From the NCBI GenBank assembly GCA_029569255.1, contig JAKQUO010000049.1, positions 1 to 50,881 on the forward strand: a stretch of 50,881 nucleotides of DNA. The letters run 5' to 3'. This document shows, one piece after another, positions 1 to 7,396 of the stretch (the stretch's first letter is position 1; each line of letters opens with the position of its first letter). The DNA is from Acidobacteriota bacterium. Its GTDB lineage: Bacteria; Acidobacteriota; Aminicenantia; Aminicenantales; Saccharicenantaceae. Under the pieces are notes generated by a model. The model did not search any database. It saw nothing but the letters and a program-made list of their open reading frames with translations, and had not been told where the DNA came from. Position numbers and translations under genes: made by a program.

Positions 1-309
1 GACGGCGAATTCGGCCTTGGCCCGACGTCCGGGAGCGGCCTTCTTCCGGACGTAGCTGAAGAGGGGCTTCGCGTTCAGGACGAGATGGGCGACGGAGAAG
101 ACGAGGAACAGGGCGACGAACAGGATGTGGGCCCCTTCCCAGCCTTTCTTGTCGACGCCCAGGAAGCTCCAGCTCGTCCACCTCGACAGGCTGCCCTCGA
201 GGCGGAAGTACATGACGATGCCGGAACCGGCCGCCGCCAGGAACGAGAACAGCAGGGCGAAGGAGACGAAGGCGCGCCAATGGAAACGCTTGATGCCGGG
301 GCTGGCCAT
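1..309 (-). CDS. DUF4405-type membrane protein (3' end outside window)
   Basis: Only the first 103 codons are inside the window; the gene continues leftwards. The protein starts MASPGIKRFHWRAF and has two hydrophobic helices at about residues 10-31 and 57-77. The second contains two histidines (GAHILF and VAHLVLN), and a PLFSYVRKK segment follows. This helix-W-S-FLG-W-HILF-H-N-KP-FSYV layout is that of DUF4405 proteins, small inner-membrane proteins resembling cytochrome b subunits; haem binding by the histidines is an inference. A good ribosome site (AAAGGAG) lies eight bases before the ATG. The next gene is divergent. Confidence 0.7.
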   Translation of the reverse strand, partial: MASPGIKRFHWRAFVSFALLFSFLAAAGSGIVMYFRLEGSLSRWTSWSFLGVDKKGWEGAHILFVALFLVFSVAHLVLNAKPLFSYVRKKAAPGRRAKAEFAV

Positions 310-383
310 GAGCACACTCCTTTCTTCCTATAGACCCGCGCAGCCCCGGATTTCTTCCCTCCCGGCCGGTACCGGGCCCTTTC

Positions 384-413
384 TTGACTTCGCCCGGCGG
401 CCCGTTTTAGACT
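384..413 (+). promoter_or_regulatory. Sigma70-type promoter of the iron alcohol dehydrogenase
   Basis: TTGACT and TAGACT are separated by 18 nt. The predicted 5' leader of about 70 nt contains a perfect 8-bp hairpin (CCGGTCCC, GGAA loop, GGGACCGG, positions 443-462) just upstream of the ribosome site. Confidence 0.55.
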
Positions 414-490
414 CCCCGGCGAGGGACAGCCGGGGCCCCGGCCCGGTCCCGGAAGGGACCGGACCGCCCGCGGAGGAACGGAAGGATCCG

Positions 491-1597
491 ATGGACGCGT
501 TCGATTTCCACCTGCCGACGAGGATCGTCTTCGGGCGCGGCCGCGCGGCCGGACTGGGCGGGCTCCTTCCCGCCGGGGCCGAAAAGGTCCTCGTCGTGAC
601 CGACGGGACGATCGCCCGGAAGACGCCCATTCTGCGACGGGTCGTCGACGCCCTGGCGGGGAGAGAGGTCGCCGTCTACGACCGGGTCGAGGAGAACCCG
701 TCGGTCGAGACGGCCGAAGAGGCCGGCCGGGAGGCCCGGCGGCTCGGCGCGGGGCTCGTGGTCGGGCTCGGCGGCGGCTCGCCCATGGACGCGGCCAAGG
801 GGGCGGCCCTGCTGGCCGCGAATCCCGGGCCCCTCCGGGAGTATCTCGCCGGGAAACGGCCCACGGCCGCGCCGCTCCCGGTCGTCGCCGTCCCCACGAC
901 GTCCGGGACGGGAAGCGAGACCACGCCGTTCGCGGTCTTCACCGACCGGGCCGCCGGGCAGAAGACCGGCTACGGAAACCCGGGGATCTTCCCGGCCCTG
1001 GCCCTGATCGACCCGGAGCTGTCGGCGTCGATGCCGGCGCCGGTCGTCGTCGACACCGGCCTCGACGTCCTGGCCCACGGCGTCGAGGCGTATCTCTCGA
1101 CCGCGTCGTTCCCCCTGAACGACGCCCTGGCCCTGGAGGCCGTCGGCGTCGCCGTCGCCGAGCTTCCCCGGGCGGCGAAGAAGGAGCCGGAGGCGATGGA
1201 CCGGATGGCCGCGGCGGCCGCGGCCGCCGGGGCGGCCATCGCCCACGCCAGCACCATCCTGCCCCACATCATGGGCTACCCGTTGACGCTCCACCACGGC
1301 GTCCCCCACGGCCGGGCCAGCGCCGTCATGCTGGTCCACGTCCTGGCGGCGCTGCGGGAGAGCTCGTCCTGCCCGAGGAAGGTCGAGACCGTGACCCGCG
1401 TCTTCGAGGCCCGCGGCGGGCTCGAGGGGTTCCTGCGGGAGCTCGGCGTGTCGGCCCGGCTTTCCGACTACGGCGTCCGGGACGACGAGATCGGGCTTTT
1501 CGCGGCCAAGACGATCCTGAAAGGGGACGTGAGGATCACGCCGGCCGCCGTCACGGTCGAGTCCCTGGAGAGGATCTACCGGAGCGGCCTGCGATGA
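491..1597 (+). CDS. Iron-containing alcohol dehydrogenase
   Basis: 368 residues, normal for the type III (Fe-dependent) alcohol dehydrogenase family, which interconverts alcohols or diols and aldehydes with NAD(P) in the cytoplasm. Visible signatures are the N-terminal nucleotide-binding part with GLGGGSPMDAAKG near residue 93, and PTTSGTGSE near residue 136. The metal-binding part has DTGLDVLAHGVEAY (Asp and His ligands, about residues 188-201) and GVPHGRASAV (His ligand, about residue 273). The ATG at 491 was chosen because the family motif FDFHLPTRIVFG starts right after it and a GAGGAACGGAAGGA ribosome site precedes it. It has its own promoter at 384-413. The substrate cannot be told from sequence. 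Confidence 0.9.
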   Translation: MDAFDFHLPTRIVFGRGRAAGLGGLLPAGAEKVLVVTDGTIARKTPILRRVVDALAGREVAVYDRVEENPSVETAEEAGREARRLGAGLVVGLGGGSPMDAAKGAALLAANPGPLREYLAGKRPTAAPLPVVAVPTTSGTGSETTPFAVFTDRAAGQKTGYGNPGIFPALALIDPELSASMPAPVVVDTGLDVLAHGVEAYLSTASFPLNDALALEAVGVAVAELPRAAKKEPEAMDRMAAAAAAAGAAIAHASTILPHIMGYPLTLHHGVPHGRASAVMLVHVLAALRESSSCPRKVETVTRVFEARGGLEGFLRELGVSARLSDYGVRDDEIGLFAAKTILKGDVRITPAAVTVESLERIYRSGLR

Positions 1598-1628
1598 TCG
1601 AAGCCGGACGCCCGGCCGCCCCCGCGCC

Positions 1629-2558
1629 ATGAAGCGTCTCTCCCTCGACCTCGAGCCCGTCCCGCCTTTCCGGCTGGACCTCACCGTCTGGGCGCTCCGC
1701 CGCCGCCCCGACAACATCGTCGACCGCTGGGACGGCGAGACCTACCGCCGCGTCCTCGTCGCCGCGGACGGCCGGACGTTCGAGGTCGCCGTGACGCAGA
1801 CGGGCCCGCCCGACGCGCCGCGCCTGCGGGTCGAGGTCCGTTCCGAACGAGCAAGCCAGGGGCTCGCGCGCCAGGCCGTTCAGGCCGTGGAGCGTTCGCT
1901 GGGCGTCCGGGCGAGGCTGGACGATTTCTATCGCCTGGCCGAGCGCGACGCCGAACTGGGGCCCGTGGCCCGCCGGTTCCGCGGCTTCAAGCCGCCGCGC
2001 CTCCATTCGCCCTTCGAGGCCCTGGCCAACGCGATCGTCTGCCAGCAGTTCACGCTGACGATGGGCGTCCGCCTTCTCAACGGCCTCGCCGAGGCCTACG
2101 GGCCGGCGTTCGAGGGCGCCGACGGCGTTTTCCACGCCTTCCCCCGCCCGCGGGACCTGGCCGGCGCGGACGTCGGGGACCTGCGAAGGATGAAGCTCAG
2201 CGCCCAGAAGGCGCGCTCCCTCGCCGGGCTGGCCCGGTCGATCGTCCGGGGGGACTTCCGTCCCGAGGAGATCGAGCGGCTGGACGACCGGGACGCCGTC
2301 GAGCGCCTGCGCGGCCTGGAAGGGGTCGGGCGCTGGACGGCGGAATACGCGCTGCTTCGCGGCTTCGGACGGACGCATGTCTTCCCCGCGGACGACGTCG
2401 GCGCCCGCAACAACCTGCGGCGCTGGCTGGGCCTGGCCGGGACGCTGAGCTACGCCGCGGTCCACGAGGCCCTGGAGCCGTGGCGGGGCCACGGCGGCCT
2501 GGTGTATTTCCATCTGCTGCTGAACAGCCTGGCGGAAAAAGCCGTCATCGCGGCCTGA
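1629..2558 (+). CDS. DNA-3-methyladenine glycosylase II (AlkA/HhH-GPD family)
   Basis: 309 residues. The N-terminal half (1-110) resembles the TBP-like beta domain of AlkA. The C-terminal half carries the HhH-GPD fold: a CQQFTLTMG segment near residue 138, and the helix-hairpin-helix LEGVGRWTAEYALL near 229-242. The catalytic aspartate lies in FPADDVGARNNL near residue 254. Family role: removes alkylated bases, chiefly 3-methyladenine, from DNA by cutting the glycosyl bond. It begins about 30 nt after the alcohol dehydrogenase and could share its transcript. Confidence 0.85.
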   Translation: MKRLSLDLEPVPPFRLDLTVWALRRRPDNIVDRWDGETYRRVLVAADGRTFEVAVTQTGPPDAPRLRVEVRSERASQGLARQAVQAVERSLGVRARLDDFYRLAERDAELGPVARRFRGFKPPRLHSPFEALANAIVCQQFTLTMGVRLLNGLAEAYGPAFEGADGVFHAFPRPRDLAGADVGDLRRMKLSAQKARSLAGLARSIVRGDFRPEEIERLDDRDAVERLRGLEGVGRWTAEYALLRGFGRTHVFPADDVGARNNLRRWLGLAGTLSYAAVHEALEPWRGHGGLVYFHLLLNSLAEKAVIAA

Positions 2559-2575
2559 GCGGGGGCGCTTCGCCC

Positions 2576-2604
2576 TTGACGGTCCCCGGGCGCTCGGTTA
2601 TCCT
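2576..2604 (+). promoter_or_regulatory. Sigma70-type promoter of the creatininase-family gene
   Basis: TTGACG and TATCCT are spaced 17 nt apart, in the gap between the glycosylase and the creatininase-family gene. The leader would be about 110 nt. Confidence 0.65.
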
Positions 2605-2720
2605 TGTCGCCGAGGGCCGGACGGGGCGCCGGGACGGGCCCGGCGCGGCCCGGCGGTCGGCCGGGCAAAGGGAGTCCGTTTCCGGCCGGCCCGCGATCCC
2701 CTGGATGCGAGAGGTGGTCC

Positions 2721-3716
2721 ATGAACGCCGGAACCCTCCTTGCGGCGCTTCGCCGCCCGCTGACGACGGCGGCGCTCGTCGCTTTCGGCGCCGTCGCCGC
2801 CGAGGCCCAGGTCTTTCACGCCCGGGACCTCAACACCGAGCAATACAAGAGGATCGACCGGGCCAAGACCGTGGTCATCATCCCCTTGGGGGTCCTTGAA
2901 GAGCACGGCCCCTATCTTCCGGCCGACACGGACGGCTACATCGCCGAGCACGTCGCCCGGGAGGTCGCCGCCGCCGTCGCCCGCAAGGGATACACCGCCC
3001 TGATGTTCCCCTTCGTCCCCCTTGGCACCGACGCCATGAACGAGGTCCCCGGCCGCCGCCCCTGGCCCGGCAGCTTCGTCATCCGCTCCCAGACCTTCCG
3101 GGCCATGCTGATGGACCTCGTGACCAACATCGCGGAAGCCGGCTTCCGCAAGGTCTTCGTGAGCAACGGACACGGCGCCCCCACCAACGTCCGCATGCTC
3201 ACCCAGGTCTGCGCCTACTTCAACGAGACCTACGACGACGGCTACATGGCCGTGCTGGGAGGGTTCCTCGGCCCCCGGGTCCAGAGCCCCGAGGCGGCCA
3301 AGCTCCAGCAGGAAGCCGCCGGCCTGCTGAGCCCCGAAGCCAAGCGGGAGCAGGGCGGACACGCCGACATCGACGAGACCAGCATCATGCTCTTCCTCCA
3401 GCCCCACCTGGTCGACCCCGGCTACCTCGAGGCGCCCGAGAACACCTGGGGCATGATGGATTCCGAGTCCTGGCTGGGCTACCTCGGGACCCCGAAGTAC
3501 GCCACGGCCCAGATCGGCGCGTTGCGCCTCAAGGCCCGCTGCGAGACGGCCGTCGCCCAGGTCTGCGCCGTCCTCGACGGCGCCGTGCCCAAGCCCGGCC
3601 CCATCCCGCCCACCTCCGACGCCAGCATCGACGCCCCCCACAAGGCCATCCTGGCCCATGACATCGAGCTGGAGAAGAAACAGCAGGAGTGGATCGCGAA
3701 GAAGGGCCTCAAGTAG
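2721..3716 (+). CDS. Secreted creatininase-family amidohydrolase
   Basis: 331 residues. The first ~30 (LLAALRRPLTTAALVAFGAV then AEAQ) look like a Sec signal peptide. The mature part has the creatininase-family metal sites: LGVLEEHGPYLPADTD near residue 60, FVSNGHGAPTN near 145 and HADIDETS near 214. Members hydrolyse cyclic or amide bonds with a two-metal centre (creatinine, formamidopyrimidines, mycofactocin precursor). Most are cytoplasmic, so the exported form is notable and a creatinine substrate should not be assumed. ATG chosen for the GAGGTGG ribosome site and the signal peptide. Its last 8 bp overlap the convergent flavoprotein gene. Confidence 0.8.
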   Translation: MNAGTLLAALRRPLTTAALVAFGAVAAEAQVFHARDLNTEQYKRIDRAKTVVIIPLGVLEEHGPYLPADTDGYIAEHVAREVAAAVARKGYTALMFPFVPLGTDAMNEVPGRRPWPGSFVIRSQTFRAMLMDLVTNIAEAGFRKVFVSNGHGAPTNVRMLTQVCAYFNETYDDGYMAVLGGFLGPRVQSPEAAKLQQEAAGLLSPEAKREQGGHADIDETSIMLFLQPHLVDPGYLEAPENTWGMMDSESWLGYLGTPKYATAQIGALRLKARCETAVAQVCAVLDGAVPKPGPIPPTSDASIDAPHKAILAHDIELEKKQQEWIAKKGLK

Positions 3717-4383
3717 GCCGGCGGGGAGTCCGCGCGCCGTTCTTCCGGATCCGGCGGCGGAACCCCCAGGTGGCGGCCGCGCGGTAGAGCCAGAAGGGCA
3801 TGAGCGGCCGGGCCATCAGCGCCGCGGCCCCGTCGGGGATGTCGCCGCCGGCGGCGAGCGACGCCGCGGCGATGTCCAGGGCCTTGACGACGTTCCGCAG
3901 CCTGCCGCCGGCCTTTTCGAGCGGCCGCCTCCCGACCGCCCCGCCCATGCCGAGGGCCAGGCCGCCGGCCCAGCGGAAGCCCGCTTCCTTGGCGAACTGG
4001 CGCATGATATCCACGGCGACCAGGTTCTGGGAGGTCTCGGGAAAGCCCGATTGGACGATGGCCGCGAGCTTCTGCTCGAAGGGGCCGGGCCAGGGGGTCA
4101 GGCCCATGGCCCCCCGGCGCCTCTCGGCCAGAAGCTCGAGCGCCTGGACGAGCGGGGCCGGCAGCTGGTCGACGTAAAGGGGGAAGGACACGATGACGAT
4201 GTCGGCCTCGTCGGAGGCCTTGTAGAGGGCGTGGCGGCGCTCCGGGGAGCCGAGGACCGCCCCGGCGGCGGCCTCCTCGACGTCCAGCCCGCTCGCCCGG
4301 AGGCGGCGCAGCAGGTACCCGCCCAGGGCCCGCGAGGCGCTCGCCTGGCCCCTCGGGCTCCCGACGATGAGCAGGGCCTTCAC
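3709..4383 (-). CDS. Flavodoxin-fold NAD(P)H-dependent oxidoreductase
   Basis: 224 residues with a GTG start. It begins KALLIVGSPRGQASASRALG, the phosphate-binding loop typical of flavodoxin-like NADPH:FMN reductases, followed by DEADIVIVSFPLYVDQLPAPL near residue 60, a family signature (SFPLYVD). The C-terminal 40 residues are basic with LYRAAATWGFRRR. The GTG overlaps the TGA of the upstream flavoprotein gene (GTGA), so the two are translated as a pair. The electron acceptor is unknown. Confidence 0.75.
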   Translation of the reverse strand: MKALLIVGSPRGQASASRALGGYLLRRLRASGLDVEEAAAGAVLGSPERRHALYKASDEADIVIVSFPLYVDQLPAPLVQALELLAERRRGAMGLTPWPGPFEQKLAAIVQSGFPETSQNLVAVDIMRQFAKEAGFRWAGGLALGMGGAVGRRPLEKAGGRLRNVVKALDIAAASLAAGGDIPDGAAALMARPLMPFWLYRAAATWGFRRRIRKNGARTPRRPT

Positions 4384-4958
4384 AGCGCCTCCTCGGCCGC
4401 CCGGAGCAGGTCCTCCACCCGGCCGGCGGACCCGCTCTCGTCCCTCTCCGTGACGACGTGGGAGGCGGAATGAACGCTGTCCCAGTTGAGGGCGTTCCGG
4501 GCGACGAGACGATGGAAGATCCGCTCCGCTTCGGGGTCCGGGTCCGGCCGCGTCCCCAGGACGACGAGGGCCCGGCGCCTGACATAGCGCAGGGGGTGGC
4601 GGGTCTCACGCCTCCGGACGATGAAATCGGGGAGAAGGATCGGGAGGACGCGGTCGAGCGCCCTCTTGAGGGCCGGCCCGTAGCCGCCGAACGTGACGGG
4701 GGTGATCCAGACCATGAGGTCGGCCGCGGCCGCGGCCCTGACTATCGCCTCCGCGTCGTCCCTGATCGCGCACGCCCCCGGGTGCTTGACCCAGCAGGCG
4801 AAGCAGCTCCGGCAGGGCTCGAGGGCCATCCCGTCGGGGGAGAGGAAGGCGACGGCGTGGCCCCGTCTCCGGGCCCAGTCGGCGGCCGCGGCCGCGACCA
4901 CGCGGCAGGCGGCGCCCCGGCCGTCGCGCGGGCCGCCGTCGAGGATGAGGACGTTCAT
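4380..4958 (-). CDS. Flavodoxin family protein (iron-sulfur flavoprotein-like)
   Basis: 192 residues starting MNVLILDGGPRDGRGAACRV, the FMN phosphate loop of the NADPH-dependent FMN reductase/multimeric flavodoxin family. A cysteine cluster near residues 52-65 (EPCRSCFACWVKHPGAC) is the compact motif seen in iron-sulfur flavoproteins and related proteins; it could hold a cluster or form disulfides. WITPVTFGGYGPALKRALDR near 86-105 matches the dimer/flavin loop. ATG 4958 was preferred over an upstream start because the FMN loop begins there and the promoter -10 lies at 4974-4979. First gene of a two-gene operon with 3709-4383. Confidence 0.78.
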   Translation of the reverse strand: MNVLILDGGPRDGRGAACRVVAAAAADWARRRGHAVAFLSPDGMALEPCRSCFACWVKHPGACAIRDDAEAIVRAAAAADLMVWITPVTFGGYGPALKRALDRVLPILLPDFIVRRRETRHPLRYVRRRALVVLGTRPDPDPEAERIFHRLVARNALNWDSVHSASHVVTERDESGSAGRVEDLLRAAEEAL

Positions 4959-4973
4959 GGATGACCGGCCCCG

Positions 4974-5003
4974 ACTATAGCGCCGCGGACCGGGAGATGT
5001 CAA
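4974..5003 (-). promoter_or_regulatory. Promoter of the flavoprotein pair
   Basis: On the minus strand TTGACA (4998-5003) and TATAGT (4974-4979) are separated by 18 nt. The start codon lies about 15 nt beyond the -10, so the leader is very short. Divergent from the promoter at 5016-5044. Confidence 0.6.
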
Positions 5004-5015
5004 CGCGCCGGAGCC

Positions 5016-5044
5016 TTGACGCCGGGCCCCGCCTGGACTATCCT
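5016..5044 (+). promoter_or_regulatory. Promoter of a leaderless gene
   Basis: TTGACG, 17 nt, TATCCT; only six bases separate the -10 from the GTG at 5051, so transcription should begin at or next to the start codon. Confidence 0.65.
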
Positions 5045-5050
5045 CCCGCC

Positions 5051-5800
5051 GTGAACACCGCGGCGCGCGCCGCCCGCATCTGGGAGATCGACTTTCTCCG
5101 CGGCCTGGCCATCCTCCTGGTCATCGGCTACCACCTCCTCTACGACCTCGGCGCCTACCTCGGCTTGCCGCGCTTCCTGGGCTGGTCCACCGACCTCTCG
5201 ACCGCGGCCTGGACGGTGGCCCAGACCGTCTTCGCCGGGCTGTTCGTCCTGCTCTCGGGCGTCAGCTCGACGCTCACCCGGAGCAACGTCCGCCGGGGGC
5301 TGCGGCTGCTGGCGGTGGCCCTCGCCCTGACCCTGGCGACCTACCTGATCGCCGCGGGGCTCCGTCTTTTCGATCCCGCCGAGACGGTCGTCTTCGGCAT
5401 CCTCCACTGCCTGGCCGTGTCGATGCTGCTCTACGGCGCCGTTTTTCGGAAGCTCCCGGCGGCGGCCAACGCCCTCTGCGGCGCGGCCGTCGTCGGGCTG
5501 GCCGCTCTCCTGCCGGCGCTGGAAAAGGCCCTCGCGGTCCGGTCGGCGTGGCTGGCCCCGTTCGGGCTGCCCGGCCCGTCGTTCGCGGCCCTGGACTATT
5601 TCCCGCTCATCCCCTGGTTCGGCGTCTTCCTGGTCGGCGCGGCGCTGGGCCGGACGGTGTACGGCGGCAAAAAGAGCCTTCTGCCTTGGCGCCCGCCGGC
5701 GACTTTCGTCAACGTCGCCGGCCGCCATTCCCTCTGGATCTACCTCGCCCACCAGCCCGTCATCATGGGCGTCCTCTACGCCCTGGGCCTCGTCCGCTGA
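5051..5800 (+). CDS. DUF1624 / heparan-alpha-glucosaminide acetyltransferase-like membrane protein
   Basis: 249 residues, mostly hydrophobic, with about seven membrane helices. The opening IWEIDFLRGLAILLVIGYHL, with its arginine and YH pair, is the hallmark of the DUF1624/HGSNAT-like family. FPLIPWFGVFLVG near residue 180 and SLWIYLAHQPVIMG at the C terminus are also typical. Relatives transfer acetyl groups across the membrane to sugars; here that is inference. GTG at 5051 is preferred because the promoter -10 ends six bases before it, and any earlier in-frame ATG would lie upstream of the promoter. No Shine-Dalgarno is visible, as expected for a leaderless mRNA. Confidence 0.75.
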   Translation: MNTAARAARIWEIDFLRGLAILLVIGYHLLYDLGAYLGLPRFLGWSTDLSTAAWTVAQTVFAGLFVLLSGVSSTLTRSNVRRGLRLLAVALALTLATYLIAAGLRLFDPAETVVFGILHCLAVSMLLYGAVFRKLPAAANALCGAAVVGLAALLPALEKALAVRSAWLAPFGLPGPSFAALDYFPLIPWFGVFLVGAALGRTVYGGKKSLLPWRPPATFVNVAGRHSLWIYLAHQPVIMGVLYALGLVR

Positions 5801-5828
5801 AAGGCCCGCCGCGGCCGGGGGGGCGGGG

Positions 5829-5858
5829 TTGGCGTTGCGGGAACAATTCCTATATAAT
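5829..5858 (+). promoter_or_regulatory. Promoter of the FixH-like/ABC transporter operon
   Basis: TTGGCG (5829-5834), 18-nt spacer, TATAAT (5853-5858), a perfect -10. It is overlapped by the inverted repeat at 5844-5870. Confidence 0.65.
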
Positions 5859-5870
5859 AGATAGGAATTG
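5844..5870 (+). promoter_or_regulatory. Operator-like perfect inverted repeat over the -10
   Basis: Arms CAATTCCTAT (5844-5853) and ATAGGAATTG (5861-5870) are exact reverse complements around a 7-base centre. The repeat covers the -10 and expected start site, where a dimeric repressor would block transcription. It is strongly AT-rich in a GC-rich genome. No regulator gene lies next to it and I cannot name the protein that binds. Confidence 0.6.
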
Positions 5871-5900
5871 AAGCCTTGGAGGCAGGAAGGAGAGTCCGCC

Positions 5901-6371
5901 ATGCGTCGAACGACAACCGCTCTCATCGCCGCCGCCGCGTTGGCCTGGCTGACGGCGTCCGCCGCGGCCCAGCCTGCGGCGTCGTGCTGCAATTCCCCCG
6001 GGCTGACGCCGCAAGGCCAGGAGCCGGTCTTCCAGGACCTGCCGAAGTCCGGCCAGAAGTGCTGGATCGGCGAGGTCGGCTATTTCACCTGGGAGTTCGA
6101 CAAGGCGCCCAAGATGGGCACGGCCGTCCTCGTCGTCAAGCTCCACGACAAGGACGGGAAGCGCGTCTCGGACCTGTCCGTCACCGGACGGTCCGACATG
6201 CCCTCGATGCGCGGGGCCCACGATTCGGGCGAGGTGGCCTTCAAGACGAACAAGGCGGGGGACTACCTGCTCCCCGTCAGCGTCGTCATGCCGGGCGACT
6301 GGGAGGTCCTGCTGACCTTCTCCCGCAACGGCATCGTCGTTTTCCGGGGGCGCATCACTTTCAAGGTCTGA
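5901..6371 (+). CDS. Secreted FixH/YtkA-like protein, possible copper binder
   Basis: 156 residues. A signal peptide (RRTTTALIAAAALAWLTASA, cut after AAAQP) is followed by an adjacent cysteine pair (ASCCNSP) and another cysteine (GQKCWIG). The rest is a small beta domain with the YtkA/FixH pattern: LVVKLHDKDGKRV near residue 83, DMPSMRGAHD near 105, then PVSVVMPGDWEVLLTFSRNG. The Met/His positions resemble Cu(I)-binding members of that group, but copper binding is inferred. ATG chosen for the AGGAAGGAG ribosome site. First gene of a five-gene operon (gaps 32, 9, 4 and -4 nt). Confidence 0.65.
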   Translation: MRRTTTALIAAAALAWLTASAAAQPAASCCNSPGLTPQGQEPVFQDLPKSGQKCWIGEVGYFTWEFDKAPKMGTAVLVVKLHDKDGKRVSDLSVTGRSDMPSMRGAHDSGEVAFKTNKAGDYLLPVSVVMPGDWEVLLTFSRNGIVVFRGRITFKV

Positions 6372-6403
6372 AGGGACGGCCCCCGACGAGACCCGGTTCT
6401 CCC

Positions 6404-7387
6404 ATGCCCAAGCGCCTGATCGTCGCAGCCCTGCTCCTCGGGGCGGGCGGCCCCGGGCCCGCCCTCGCCCAGCGGACGCTCTTCTTCCTCGAGCTCCAGG
6501 CGGTCGGGGCCTATTCGACGCCGGCGCGGCGGGTCGAGCTCTTCTCGCTCATGCCCGGCGACGCCATGCAGAAGCCCGGCCTCGGCTTCGACTGGGTCCG
6601 GCGCTTCGGCGGCAAGGCCCGGGACATCGGCCTCTTGGCCGTCCAGGCCCGCCTGGCCTACGACGGGGAGGGCCGGCACAGGCTCGAGCCCCAGCTCTAC
6701 AACGCCTATTTCCGGCTCAAGGCGAGGGCGTTCAACGCCTGGGCCGGGCACAACCGGCCCGCGCTGGGCCTGTCGTCCGTCCTCGACAGCCACGCCCTGC
6801 TGCTGCCCGCGCCGGCCATGCTCGGCTTCGGCTTCGACCGTGACTGGGGGGCCGGGGCCGACCGGGACACGGCCTGGGGCGGCGCGGCCGCCTCCCTGAC
6901 CGCCGGGAGCGGCATGCCGCTCCGCCTGGAGGGCAATTACCTGGCCGCGGCCCGGGTCTTCAAGGGCGTCCTGGCCCGCGACAACTACAGCCTCGGCCTG
7001 TCCGCGGCCCACGGGAAGGTCCTCGAGGCCATGGGCTACGGGCCGCCCCCGGCCGGGCCGGTCGGCTGGACCGCCGTGAGCCTCGACCTGTCGCACGCCT
7101 GGCGCAACCTCGAGAACCGGGCCGAGGTCCTGCTCGGCCGCCGGGACGGCGCGGCGATGGCCCTCCTCTTCTGGCGGGCGGGCCTGTCCCTCCTCGCGGA
7201 GAACCGGCTCAAGCTCGAGGCTCAACCGGCGCTCTGGCGGCGGGCCGGGGCCTGGGAGCGCGCCTTGGCCGCCGGCCTGACCTATCTGTTCAACGCCGAC
7301 CTGGCGGGCAGGCTCATGGTCTATCACGACAGCGAGCGCGGCGGGGCCCGGTTCGTCGTCCAGCTCTACTGGTACAAGGGATTGTGA
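6404..7387 (+). CDS. Probable outer-membrane beta-barrel protein, function unknown
   Basis: 327 residues. A signal peptide ends at ALAQ (residue 23). The rest alternates short amphipathic strands (for example LFFLELQAVGAYS, IGLLAVQARLAYDG, LEPQLYNAYFRLKAR, AALLFWRAGLSLLAENRLK) with small loops and ends in aromatic FVVQLYWYKGL, typical of outer-membrane barrels. No named family is recognised. Its place between a secreted FixH-like protein and an FMN-binding-like protein suggests an envelope-spanning system. Confidence 0.55.
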   Translation: MPKRLIVAALLLGAGGPGPALAQRTLFFLELQAVGAYSTPARRVELFSLMPGDAMQKPGLGFDWVRRFGGKARDIGLLAVQARLAYDGEGRHRLEPQLYNAYFRLKARAFNAWAGHNRPALGLSSVLDSHALLLPAPAMLGFGFDRDWGAGADRDTAWGGAAASLTAGSGMPLRLEGNYLAAARVFKGVLARDNYSLGLSAAHGKVLEAMGYGPPPAGPVGWTAVSLDLSHAWRNLENRAEVLLGRRDGAAMALLFWRAGLSLLAENRLKLEAQPALWRRAGAWERALAAGLTYLFNADLAGRLMVYHDSERGGARFVVQLYWYKGL

Positions 7388-7396
7388 GAGGGGGTC

